DNA from: Fasciola hepatica
Taxonomy: Eukaryota; Platyhelminthes; Trematoda; Plagiorchiida; Fasciolidae
Length of the DNA stretch: 64,000 bases
Assembly (NCBI GenBank): GCA_948099385.1
Contig: CANUEZ040000208.1
Coordinates: forward strand, 372,001 to 436,000
Direction of reading: 5' to 3'
The notes under the pieces were generated by a model that was not told the origin of the DNA, made no database searches, and saw only the letters and a list, made by a program, of their open reading frames with translations. Both the position numbers and the translations under genes were made by a program. Positions 24,091 through 36,769 of this stretch are shown here, piece after piece. Position 1 is the stretch's first letter, and each line of letters opens with the position of its first letter.

Positions 24091-26943
24091 TTATTCGTGT
24101 CTGGGTCACTGCTAACCCAACGAACAACGAGTTTGCATTTGCAAGCGCTCATCTCATATTCATAGTCAGTAAGTAGTATGTGAACGTGTGTGTGGACGAC
24201 ATTTTCGAGGAAGCACACGACCGGTTTGGCGGTTGTTGCCGCTCATCAGCTATGCGTACTCGGTACTCCTATGCCCACTCGTATTCTGACTTGTACCCCC
24301 CGATGATCTTTTATGTTCAATAGGATCTAATTTGAATCGTCTCGAGTGTGGATGGATACTGTTGATTGAAGTGGCGACAAATGAATGAGAGTTGTCTTTT
24401 TTCGTAGTTATTCGTGTCTGGGTCACTGCTAACCCAACGAACAACGAGTTTGCATTTGCAAGCGCTCATCTCATATTCATAGTCAGTAATTAGTATGTGA
24501 ACGTGTGTGTGGACGACATTTTCGAGGAAGCACACGACCGGTTTGGCGGTTGTTGCCGCTCATCAGCTATGCGTACTCGGTACTCCTATGCCCACTCGTC
24601 TTCTGACTTTTACACTCCGATGATCTTTTATGTTCAATAGGATCTAATTTGAATCGTCTCGATTATGAATGGATACTGTTGATTGAAGAGGCGACAAATG
24701 AATGAGAATTGTCATTTCTCGTAGTTATTCGTGTCTGTGTCACTGCTAACCCAACGAACAACGAGTTTGCATTTGCAAGCGCTCATCTCATATTCATAGT
24801 CAGTAAGTAGTATGTGAACGTGTGTGTGGACGACATTTTCGAGGAAGCACACGACCGGTTTGGCGGTTGTTGCCGCTCATCAGCTATGCGTACTCGGTAC
24901 TCCTATGCCCACTCGTATTCTGACTTGTACACTCCGATGATCTTTTATGTTCAATAGGATCTAATTTGAATCGTCTCGAGTGTGGATGGATACTGTTGAA
25001 TGAAGAGGCGACAAATGAATGAGAATTGTCATTTCTCGTAGTTATTCGTGTCTGGGTCACTGCTAACCCAACGAACAACGAGTTTGCATTTGCAAGCGCT
25101 CATCTCATATTCATAGTCAGTAAGTAGTATGTGAACGTGTGTGTGGACGACATTTTCGAGGAAGCACATGACCGGTTTGGCGGTTGTTGCCGCTCATCAG
25201 CTATGCGTACTCGGTACTCCTATGCCCACTCGTCTTCTGACTTGTACACTCCGATGATCTTTTATGTTCAATAGGATCTAATTTGAATCGTCTCGATTGT
25301 GAATGGATACTGTTGATTGAAGAGGCGACAAATGAATGAGAATTGTCATTTCTCGTATTTATTCGTGTCTGGGTCACTGCTAACCCAACGAACAACGAGT
25401 TTGCATTTGCAAGCGCTCATCTCATATTCATAGTCAGTAAGTAGTATGTGAACGTGTGTGTGGACGACATTTTCGAGGAAGCACACGACCGGTTTGGCGG
25501 TTGTTGCCGCTCATCAGCTATGCGTACTCGGTACTCCTATGCCCACTCGTCTTCTGACTTGTACACTCCGATGATCTTTTATGTTCAATAGGATCTAATT
25601 TGAATCGTCTCGAGTGTGGATGGATACTGTTGAATGAAGAGGCGACAAATGAATGAGAATTGTCATTTCTCGTAGTTATTCGTGTCTGGGTCACTGCTAA
25701 CCCAACGAACAACGAGTTTGCATTTGCAAGCGCTCATCTCATATTCATAGTCAGTAAGTAGTATGTGAACGTGTGTGTGGACGACATTTTCGAGGAAGCA
25801 CATGACCGGTTTGGCGGTTGTTGCCGCTCATCAGCTATGCGTACTCGGTACTCCTATGCCCACTCGTCTTCTGACTTGTACACTCCGATGATCTTCTATA
25901 ATCACTAGGATCTAATTTGAATCGTCTCGATGGTGAATGGATACTGTTGATTGAAGAGGCGACAAATGAATGAGAATTGTCATTTCTCGTATTTATTCGT
26001 GTCTGGGTCACTGCTAACCCAACGAACAACGAGTTTGCATTTGCAAGCGCTCATCTCATATTCATAGTCAGTAAGTAGTATGTGAACGTGTGTGTGGACG
26101 ACATTTTCGAGGAAGCACACGACCGGTTTGGCGGTTGTTGCCGCTCATCAGCTATGCGTACTCGGTACTCCTATGCCCACTCGTCTTCTGACTTGTACAC
26201 TCCGATGATCTTTTATGTTCAATAGGATCTAATTTGAATCTTCACGATTGTGAAAGGATACTGTTGATTGAAGAGGCGACAAATGAATGAGAATTGTCAT
26301 TTCTCGTAGTTATTCGTGTTTGGGTCACTGCTAACCCAACGAACAACGAGTTTGCATTTGCAAGCGCTCATCTCATATTCATAGTCAGTAAGTAGTATGT
26401 GAACGTGTGTGTGGACGACATTTTCGAGGAAGCACACGACCGGTTTGGCGGTTGTTGCCGCTCATCAGCTATGCGTACTCGGTACTCCTATGCCCACTCG
26501 TCTTCTGACTTGTACACTCCGATGATCTTCTATAATCACTAGGATCCAATTTGAATCGTCTCGATTGTGAATGGATACTGTTGATTGAAGAGGCGACAAA
26601 TGAATGAGAATTGTCATTTCTCGTAGTTATTCGTGTCTGGGTCACTGCTAACCCAACGAACAACGAGTTTGCATTTGCAAGCGCTCATCTCATATTCATA
26701 GTCAGTAAGTAGTATGTGAACGTGTGTGTGGACGACATTTTCGAGGAAGCACACGACCGGTTTGGCGGTTGTTGCCGCTCATCAGCTATGCGTACTCGGT
26801 ACTCCTATGCCCACTCGTCTTCTGACTTGTACACTCCGATGATCTTCTATAATCACTAGGATCCAATTTGAATCGTCTCGATTGTGAATGGATACTGTTG
26901 ATTGAAGAGGCGACAAATGAATGAGAATTGTCATTTCTCGTAG
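24091..26943. repeat. Higher-order unit U2 (M77-M85, 9 monomers)
   Basis: Repeats the U1 order but with an extra dimer: the gttgaatgaag / cgtatttattcg pair occurs twice, at 24,725-25,358 and 25,359-25,992. This explains 9 monomers against 7 in U1. The unit ends with two GGATCC copies (M84, M85). The first monomer keeps gtattctgac and the six-C run (24,296-24,301). Confidence 0.8.
24725..25992. repeat. Duplicated dimer inside U2 (2 x 634 bp)
   Basis: M79-M80 and M81-M82 share gttgaatgaag, cacatgacc and cgtatttattcg. They differ by gtattctgac against gtcttctgac in the first monomer, and by ttatgttcaa against ctataatcac in the second. This is a local two-unit expansion, most simply by unequal exchange, with later or accompanying conversion of one member. 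Confidence 0.75.
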
Positions 26944-29796
26944 TTATTCGTGTTTGGGTCACTGCTAACCCAACGAACAACGAGTTTGCATTTGCAAGCG
27001 CTCATCTCATATTCATAGTCAGTAAGTAGTATGTGAACGTGTGTGTGGACGACATTTTCGAGGAAGCACACGACCGGTTTGGCGGTTGTTGCCGCTCATC
27101 AGCTATGCGTACTCGGTACTCCTATGCCCACTCGTATTCTGACTTGTACCCCCCGATGATCTTTTATGTTCAATAGGATCTAATTTGAATCGTTTCGATT
27201 GTGGATGGATACTGTTGATTGAAGAGGCGACAAATGAATGAGAATTGTCATTTCTCGTAGTTATTCGTGTCTGGGTCACTGCTAACCCAACGAACAACGA
27301 GTTTGCATTTGCAAGCGCTCATCTCATATTCATAGTCAGTAATTAGTATGTGAACGTGTGTGTGGACGACATTTTCGAGGAAGCACACGACCGGTTTGGC
27401 GGTTGTTGCCGCTCATCAGCTATGCGTACTCGGTACTCCTATGCCCACTCGTCTTCTGACTTTTACACTCCGATGATCTTTTATGTTCAATAGGATCTAA
27501 TTTGAATCGTCTCGATTGTGAATGGATACTGTTGATTGAAGAGGCGACAAATGAATGAGAATTGTCATTTCTCGTAGTTATTCGTGTCTGTGTCACTGCT
27601 AACCCAACGAACAACGAGTTTGCATTTGCAAGCGCTCATCTCATATTCATAGTCAGTAAGTAGTATGTGAACGTGTGTGTGGACGACATTTTCGAGGAAG
27701 CACACGACCGGTTTGGCGGTTGTTGCCGCTCATCAGCTATGCGTACTCGGTACTCCTATGCCCACTCGTATTCTGACTTGTACACTCCGATGATCTTTTA
27801 TGTTCAATAGGATCTAATTTGAATCGTCTCGAGTGTGGATGGATACTGTTGAATGAAGAGGCGACAAATGAATGAGAATTGTCATTTCTCGTAGTTATTC
27901 GTGTCTGGGTCACTGCTAACCCAACGAACAACGAGTTTGCATTTGCAAGCGCTCATCTCATATTCATAGTCAGTAAGTAGTATGTGAACGTGTGTGTGGA
28001 CGACATTTTCGAGGAAGCACATGACCGGTTTGGCGGTTGTTGCCGCTCATCAGCTATGCGTACTCGGTACTCCTATGCCCACTCGTCTTCTGACTTGTAC
28101 ACTCCGATGATCTTTTATGTTCAATAGGATCTAATTTGAATCGTCTCGATTGTGAATGGATACTGTTGATTGAAGAGGCGACAAATGAATGAGAATTGTC
28201 ATTTCTCGTATTTATTCGTGTCTGGGTCACTGCTAACCCAACGAACAACGAGTTTGCATTTGCAAGCGCTCATCTCATATTCATAGTCAGTAAGTAGTAT
28301 GTGAACGTGTGTGTGGACGACATTTTCGAGGAAGCACACGACCGGTTTGGCGGTTGTTGCCGCTCATCAGCTATGCGTACTCGGTACTCCTATGCCCACT
28401 CGTCTTCTGACTTGTACACTCCGATGATCTTTTATGTTCAATAGGATCTAATTTGAATCTTCACGATTGTGAAAGGATACTGTTGATTGAAGAGGCGACA
28501 AATGAATGAGAATTGTCATTTCTCGTAGTTATTCGTGTCTGGGTCACTGCTAACCCAACGAACAACGAGTTTGCATTTGCAAGCGCTCATCTCATATTCA
28601 TAGTCAGTAAGTAGTATGTGAACGTGTGTGTGGACGACATTTTCGAGGAAGCACACGACCGGTTTGGCGGTTGTTGCCGCTCATCAGCTATGCGTACTCG
28701 GTACTCCTATGCCCACTCGTCTTCTGACTTGTACACTCCGATGATCTTCTATAATCACTAGGATCTAATTTGAATCGTCTCGATTGTGAATGGATACTGT
28801 TGATTGAAGAGGCGACAAATGAATGAGAATTGTCATTTCTCGTAGTTATTCGTGTCTGGGTCACTGCTAACCCAACGAACAACGAGTTTGCATTTGCAAG
28901 CGCTCATCTCATATTCATAGTCAGTAAGTAGTATGTGAACGTGTGTGTGGACGACATTTTCGAGGAAGCACACGACCGGTTTGGCGGTTGTTGCCGCTCA
29001 TCAGCTATGCGTACTCGGTACTCCTATGCCCACTCGTCTTCTGACTTGTACACTCCGATGATCTTCTATAATCACTAGGATCTAATTTGAATCGTCTCGA
29101 GTGTGGATGGATACTGTTGATTGAAGAGGCGACAAATGAATGAGAATTGTCATTTCTCGTAGTTATTCGTGTTTGGGTCACTGCTAACCCAACGAACAAC
29201 GAGTTTGCATTTGCAAGCGCTCATCTCATATTCATAGTCAGTAAGTAGTATGTGAACGTGTGTGTGGACGACATTTTCGAGGAAGCACACGACCGGTTTG
29301 GCGGTTGTTGCCGCTCATCAGCTATGCGTACTCGGTACTCCTATGCCCACTCGTCTTCTGACTTGTACACTCCGATGATCTTCTATAATCACTAGGATCC
29401 AATTTGAATCGTCTCGATTGTGAATGGATACTGTTGATTGAAGAGGCGACAAATGAATGAGAATTGTCATTTCTCGTAGTTATTCGTGTCTGGGTCACTG
29501 CTAACCCAACGAACAACGAGTTTGCATTTGCAAGCGCTCATCTCATATTCATAGTCAGTAAGTAGTATGTGAACGTGTGTGTGGACGACATTTTCGAGGA
29601 AGCACACGACCGGTTTGGCGGTTGTTGCCGCTCATCAGCTATGCGTACTCGGTACTCCTATGCCCACTCGTCTTCTGACTTGTACACTCCGATGATCTTC
29701 TATAATCACTAGGATCCAATTTGAATCGTCTCGATTGTGAATGGATACTGTTGATTGAAGAGGCGACAAATGAATGAGAATTGTCATTTCTCGTAG
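26944..29796. repeat. Higher-order unit U3 (M86-M94, 9 monomers)
   Basis: The first monomer, M86, carries both the older marker (gtattctgac plus a six-C run at 27,149-27,154) and the newer marker cgtttcgattgtgg, so it links U1-U2 to the following units. The order continues with the gttgaatgaag, cgtatttattcg and cttcacgattg monomers as in U1, then two plain copies (M91, M92) and two GGATCC copies (M93, M94). Confidence 0.75.
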
Positions 29797-32332
29797 TTAT
29801 TCGTGTTTGGGTCACTGCTAACCCAACGAACAACGAGTTTGCATTTGCAAGCGCTCATCTCATATTCATAGTCAGTAAGTAGTATGTGAACGTGTGTGTG
29901 GACGACATTTTCGAGGAAGCACACGACCGGTTTGGCGGTTGTTGCCGCTCATCAGCTATGCGTACTCGGTACTCCTATGCCCACTCGTCTTCTGACTTGT
30001 ATACTCCGATGATCTTTTATGTTCAATAGGATCTAATTTGAATCGTTTCGATTGTGGATGGATACTGTTGATTGAAGAGGCGACAAATGAATGAGAATTG
30101 TCATTTCTCGTAGTTATTCGTGTCTGGGTCACTGCTAACCCAACGAACAACGAGTTTGCATTTGCAAGCGCTCATCTCATATTCATAGTCAGTAAGTAGT
30201 ATGTGAACGTGTGTGTGGACGACATTTTCGAGGAAGCACACGACCGGTTTGGCGGTTGTTGCCGCTCATCAGCTATGCGTACTCGGTACTCCTATGCCCA
30301 CTCGTCTTCTGACTTGTACACTCCGATGATCTTTTATGTTCAATAGGATCTAATTTGAATCGTCTCGATTGTGAATGGATACTGTTGATTGAAGAGGCGA
30401 CAAATGAATGAGAATTGTCATTTCTCGTAGTTATTCGTGTCTGGGTCACTGCTAACCCAACGAACAACGAGTTTGCATTTGCAAGCGCTCATCTCATATT
30501 CATAGTCAGTAAGTAGTATGTGAACGTGTGTGTGGACGACATTTTCGAGGAAGCACACGACCGGTTTGGCGGTTGTTGCCGCTCATCAGCTATGCGTACT
30601 CGGTACTCCTATGCCCACTCGTCTTCTGACTTGTACACTCCGATGATCTTCTATAATCACTAGGATCTAATTTGAATCGTCTCGATTGTGAATGGATACT
30701 GTTGATTGAAGAGGCGACAAATGAATGAGAATTGTCATTTCTCGTAGTTATTCGTGTCTGGGTCACTGCTAACCCAACGAACAACGAGTTTGCATTTGCA
30801 AGCGCTCATCTCATATTCATAGTCAGTAAGTAGTATGTGAACGTGTGTGTGGACGACATTTTCGAGGAAGCACACGACCGGTTTGGCGGTTGTTGCCGCT
30901 CATCAGCTATGCGTACTCGGTACTCCTATGCCCACTCGTCTTCTGACTTGTACACTCCGATGATCTTCTATAATCACTAGGATCTAATTTGAATCGTCTC
31001 GAGTGTGGATGGATACTGTTGATTGAAGAGGCGACAAATGAATGAGAATTGTCATTTCTCGTAGTTATTCATGTCTGGGTCACTGCTAACCCAACGAACA
31101 ACGAGTTTGCATTTGCAAGCGCTCATCTCATATTCATAGTCAGTAAGTAGTATGTGAACGTGTGTGTGGACGACATTTTCGAGGAAGCACACGACCGGTT
31201 TGGCGGTTGTTGCCGCTCATCAGCTATGCGTACTCGGTACTCCTATGCCCACTCGTCTTCTGACTTGTACACTCCGATGATCTTCTATAATCACTAGGAT
31301 CCAATTTGAATCGTCTCGATTGTGAATGGATACTGTTGATTGAAGAGGCGACAAATGAATGAGAATTGTCATTTCTCGTAGTTATTCGTGTCTGGGTCAC
31401 TGCTAACCCAACGAACAACGAGTTTGCATTTGCAAGCGCTCATCTCATATTCATAGTCAGTAAGTAGTATGTGAACGTGTGTGTGGACGACATTTTCGAG
31501 GAAGCACACGACCGGTTTGGCGGTTGTTGCCGCTCATCAGCTATGCGTACTCGGTACTCCTATGCCCACTCGTCTTCTGACTTGTACACTCCGATGATCT
31601 TCTATAATCACTAGGATCTAATTTGAATCGTCTCGATTGTGAATGGATACTGTTGATTGAAGAGGCGACAAATGAATGAGAATTGTCATTTCTCGTAGTT
31701 ATTCGTGTCTGGGTCACTGCTAACCCAACGAACAACGAGTTTGCATTTGCAAGCGCTCATCTCATATTCATAGTCAGTAAGTAGTATGTGAACGTGTGTG
31801 TGGACGACATTTTCGAGGAAGCACACGACCGGTTTGGCGGTTGTTGCCGCTCATCAGCTATGCGTACTCGGTACTCCTATGCCCACTCGTCTTCTGACTT
31901 GTACACTCCGATGATCTTCTATAATCACTAGGATCTAATTTGAATCGTCTCGAGTGTGGATGGATACTGTTGATTGAAGAGGCGACAAATGAATGAGAAT
32001 TGTCATTTCTCGTAGTTATTCATGTCTGGGTCACTGCTAACCCAACGAACAACGAGTTTGCATTTGCAAGCGCTCATCTCATATTCATAGTCAGTAAGTA
32101 GTATGTGAACGTGTGTGTGGACGACATTTTCGAGGAAGCACACGACCGGTTTGGCGGTTGTTGCCGCTCATCAGCTATGCGTACTCGGTACTCCTATGCC
32201 CACTCGTCTTCTGACTTGTACACTCCGATGATCTTCTATAATCACTAGGATCCAATTTGAATCGTCTCGATTGTGAATGTACACTGTTGATTGAAGAGGC
32301 GACAAATGAATGAGAATTGTCATTTCTCGTAG
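29797..32332. repeat. Higher-order unit U4 (M95-M102, 8 monomers)
   Basis: Opens with a cgtttcgattgtgg monomer (with ttgtatactcc), then a ttatgttcaa/attgtgaa monomer, then a three-monomer block repeated twice: 30,431-31,381 and 31,382-32,332. The gttgaatgaag and cttcacg monomers of U1-U3 are absent. Confidence 0.7.
30431..32332. repeat. Tandem trimer, 2 x 951 bp (M97-M99, M100-M102)
   Basis: Each copy is a ctataatcac/attgtgaa monomer, a ctataatcac/agtgtgga monomer, and a GGATCC monomer that begins attcatg. The copies differ at gaatggatactg against gaatgtacactg in the third monomer. Confidence 0.75.
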
Positions 32333-33600
32333 TTATTCGTGTCTGGGTCACTGCTAACCCAACGAACAACGAGTTTGCATTTGCAAGCGCTCATCTCATA
32401 TTCATAGTCAGTAAGTAGTATGTGAACGTGTGTGTGGACGACATTTTCGAGGAAGCACACGACCGGTTTGGCGGTTGTTGCCGCTCATCAGCTATGCGTA
32501 CTCGGTACTCCTATGCCCACTCGTCTTCTGACTTGTATACTCCGATGATCTTTTATGTTCAATAGGATCTAATTTGAATTGTTTCGATTGTGGATGGATA
32601 CTGTTGATTGAAGAGGCGACAAATGAATGAGAATTGTCATTTCTCGTAGTTATTCGTGTCTGGGTCACTGCTAACCCAACGAACAACGAGTTTGCATTTG
32701 CAAGCGCTCATCTCATATTCATAGTCAGTAAGTAGTATGTGAACGTGTGTGTGGACGACATTTTCGAGGAAGCACACGACCGGTTTGGCGGTTGTTGCCG
32801 CTCATCAGCTATGCGTACTCGGTACTCCTATGCCCACTCGTCTTCTGACTTGTACACTCCGATGATCTTCTATAATCACTAGGATCCAATTTGAATCGTC
32901 TCGATTGTGAATGGATACTGTTGATTGAAGAGGCGACAAATGAATGAGAATTGTCATTTCTCGTAGTTATTCGTGTCTGGGTCACTGCTAACCCAACGAA
33001 CAACGAGTTTGCATTTGCAAGCGCTCATCTCATATTCATAGTCAGTAAGTAGTATGTGAACGTGTGTGTGGACGACATTTTCGAGGAAGCACACGACCGG
33101 TTTGGCGGTTGTTGCCGCTCATCAGCTATGCGTACTCGGTACTCCTATGCCCACTCGTCTTCTGACTTGTACACTCCGATGATCTTCTATAATCACTAGG
33201 ATCTAATTTGAATCGTCTCGATTGTGAATGGATACTGTTGATTGAAGAGGCGACAAATGAATGAGAATTGTCATTTCTCGTAGTTATTCGTGTCTGGGTC
33301 ACTGCTAACCCAACGAACAACGAGTTTGCATTTGCAAGCGCTCATCTCATATTCATAGTCAGCAAGTAGTATGTGAACGTGTGTGTGGACGACATTTTCG
33401 AGGAAGCACACGACCGGTTTGGCGGTTGTTGCCGCTCATCAGCTATGCGTACTCGGTACTCCTATGCCCACTCGTCTTCTGACTTGTACACTCCGATGAT
33501 CTTCTATAATCACTAGGATCCAATTTGAATCGTCTCGATTGTGAATGGATACTGTTGATTGAAGAGGCGACAAATGAATGAGAATTGTCATTTCTCGTAG
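32333..33600. repeat. Higher-order unit U5 (M103-M106, 4 monomers)
   Basis: Starts with the gaattgtttcg form of the marker monomer and contains GGATCC copies at M104 and M106 alternating with a plain copy. At 4 units it is the shortest in the series. Confidence 0.65.
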
Positions 33601-35185
33601 TTATTCGTGTCTGGGTCACTGCTAACCCAACGAACAACGAGTTTGCATTTGCAAGCGCTCATCTCATATTCATAGTCAGTAAGTAGTATGTGAACGTGTG
33701 TGTGGACGACATTTTCGAGGAAGCACACGACCGGTTTGGCGGTTGTTGCCGCTCATCAGCTATGCGTACTCGGTACTCCTATGCCCACTCGTCTTCTGAC
33801 TTGTATACTCCGATGATCTTTTATGTTCAATAGGATCTAATTTGAATCGTTTCGATTGTGGATGGATACTGTTGATTGAAGAGGCGACAAATGAATGAGA
33901 ATTGTCATTTCTCGTAGTTATTCGTGTCTGGGTCACTGCTAACCCGACGAACAACGAGTTTGCATTTGCAAGCGCTCATCTCATATTCATAGTCAGTAAG
34001 TAGTATGTGAACGTGTGTGTGGACGACATTTTCGAGGAAGCACACGACCGGTTTGGCGGTTGTTGCCGCTCATCAGCTATGCGTACTCGGTACTCCTATG
34101 CCCACTCGTCTTCTGACTTGTACACTCCGATGATCTTCTATAATCACTAGGATCTAATTTGAATCGTCTCGATTGTGAATGGATACTGTTGATTGAAGAG
34201 GCGACAAATGAATGAGAATTGTCATTTCTCGTAGTTATTCGTGTCTGGGTCACTGCTAACCCAACGAACAACGAGTTTGCATTTGCAAGCGCTCATCTCA
34301 TATTCATAGTCAGTAAGTAGTATGTGAACGTGTGTGTGGACGACATTTTCGAGGAAGCACACGACCGGTTTGGCGGTTGTTGCCGCTCATCAGCTTTGCG
34401 TACTCGGTACTCCTATGCCCACTCGTCTTCTGACTTGTACACTCCGATGATCTTCTATAATCACTAGGATCTAATTTGAATCGTCTCGAGTGTGGATGGA
34501 TACTGTTGATTGAAGAGGCGACAAATGAATGAGAATTGTCATTTCTCGTAGTTATTCGTGTCTGGGTCACTGCTAACCCAACGAACAACGAGTTTGCATT
34601 TGCAAGCGCTCATCTCATATTCATAGTCAGTAAGTAGTATGTGAACGTGTGTGTGGACGACATTTTCGAGGAAGCACACGACCGGTTTGGCGGTTGTTGC
34701 CGCTCATCAGCTATGCGTACTCGGTACTCCTATGCCCACTCGTCTTCTGAATTGTACACTCCGATGATCTTCTTTAATCACTAGGATCTAATTTGAATCG
34801 TCTCGATTGTGAATGGATACTGTTGATTGAAGAGGCGACAAATGAATGAGAATTGTCATTTCTCGTAGTTATTCGTGTCTGGGTCACTGCTAACCCAACG
34901 AACAACGAGTTTGCATTTGCAAGCGCTCATCTCATATTCATAGTCAGTAAGTAGTATGTGAACGTGTGTGTGGACGACATTTTCGAGGAAGCACACGACC
35001 GGTTTGGCGGTTGTTGCCGCTCATCAGCTATGCGTACTCGGTACTCCTATGCCCACTCGTCTTCTGACTTGTACACTCCGATGATCTTCTATAATCACTA
35101 GGATCCAATTTGAATCGTCTCGATTGTGAATGGATACTGTTGATTGAAGAGGCGACAAATGAATGAGAATTGTCATTTCTCGTAG
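33601..35185. repeat. Higher-order unit U6 (M107-M111, 5 monomers, 1,585 bp)
   Basis: The order is the cgtttcgattgtgg marker, a plain copy, an agtgtgga copy with cagctttgcg (position 162 T), a ctgaattg/tctttaatc copy, and a GGATCC copy. U7 and U8 follow the same plan with a different second monomer. Confidence 0.75.
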
Positions 35186-36769
35186 TTATTCGTGTCTGGG
35201 TCACTGCTAACCCAACGAACAACGAGTTTGCATTTGCAAGCGCTCATCTCATATTCATAGTCAGTAAGTAGTATGTGAACGTGTGTGTGGACGACATTTT
35301 CGAGGAAGCACACGACCGGTTTGGCGGTTGTTGCCGCTCATCAGCTATGCGTACTCGGTACTCCTATGCCCACTCGTCTTCTGACTTGTATACTCCGATG
35401 ATCTTTTATGTTCAATAGGATCTAATTTGAATTGTTTCGATTGTGGATGGATACTGTTGATTGAAGAGGCGACAAATGAATGAGAATTGTCATTTCTCGT
35501 AGTTATTCGTGTCTGGGTCACTGCTAACCCAACGAACAACGAGTTTGCATTTGCAAGCGCTCATCTCATATTCATAGTCAGTAAGTAGTATGTGAACGTG
35601 TGTGTGGACGACATTTTCGAGGAAGCACACGACCGGTTTGGCGGTTGTTGCCGCTCATCAGCTATGCGTACTCGGTACTCCTATGCCCACTCGTCTTCTG
35701 ACTTGTACACTCCGATGATCTTCTATAATCACTAGGATCTAATTTGTACCGTCTCGAGTGTGGATGGATATGTTGATTGAAGAGGCGACAAATGAATGAG
35801 AATTGTCATTTCTCGTAGTTATTCGTGTTTGGGTCACTGCTAACCCAACGAACAACGAGTTTGCATTTGCAAGCGCTCATCTCATATTCATAGTCAGTAA
35901 GTAGTATGTGAACGTGTGTGTGGACGACATTTTCGAGGAAGCACACGACCGGTTTGGCGGTTGTTGCCGCTCATCAGCTATGCGTACTCGGTACTCCTAT
36001 GCCCACTCGTCTTCTGACTTGTACACTCTGATGATCTTCTATAATCACTAGGATCTAATTTGAATCGTCTCGAGTGTGGATGGATACTGTTGATTGAAGA
36101 GGCGACAAATGAATGAGAATTGTCATTTCTCGTAGTTATTCGTGTTTGGGTCACTGCTAACCCAACGAACAACGAGTTTGCATTTGCAAGCGCTCATCTC
36201 ATATTCATAGTCAGTAAGTAGTATGTGAACGTGTGTGTGGACGACATTTTCGAGGAAGCACACGACCGGTTTGGCGGTTGTTGCCGCTCATCAGCTATGC
36301 GTACTCGGTACTCCTATGCCCACTCGTCTTCTGAATTGTACACTCCGATGATCTTCTTTAATCACTAGGATCTAATTTGAATCGTCTCGAGTGTGGATGG
36401 ATACTGTTGATTGAAGAGGCGACAAATGAATGAGAATTGTCATTTCTCGTAGTTATTCGTGTCTGGGTCACTGCTAACCCAACGAACAACGAGTTTGCAT
36501 TTGCAAGCGCTCATCTCATATTCATAGTCAGTAAGTAGTATGTGAACGTGTGTGTGGACGACATTTTCGAGGAAGCACACGACCGGTTTGGCGGTTGTTG
36601 CCGCTCATCAGCTATGCGTACTCGGTACTCCTATGCCCACTCGTCTTCTGACTTGTACACTCCGATGATCTTCTATAATCACTAGGATCCAATTTGAATC
36701 GTCTCGATTGTGAATGGATACTGTTGATTGAAGAGGCGACAAATGAATGAGAATTGTCATTTCTCGTAG
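35186..36769. repeat. Higher-order unit U7 (M112-M116, 5 monomers, 1,584 bp)
   Basis: The order is gaattgtttcg marker, tttgtaccg monomer with a 1-base deletion (ggatatgttg near 35,769), agtgtgga copy, ctgaattg/tctttaatc copy, GGATCC copy. Its tandem neighbour U8 has the same order and the same deletion. The only difference I see is actctgatg (M114) against actccgatg. Confidence 0.85.
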
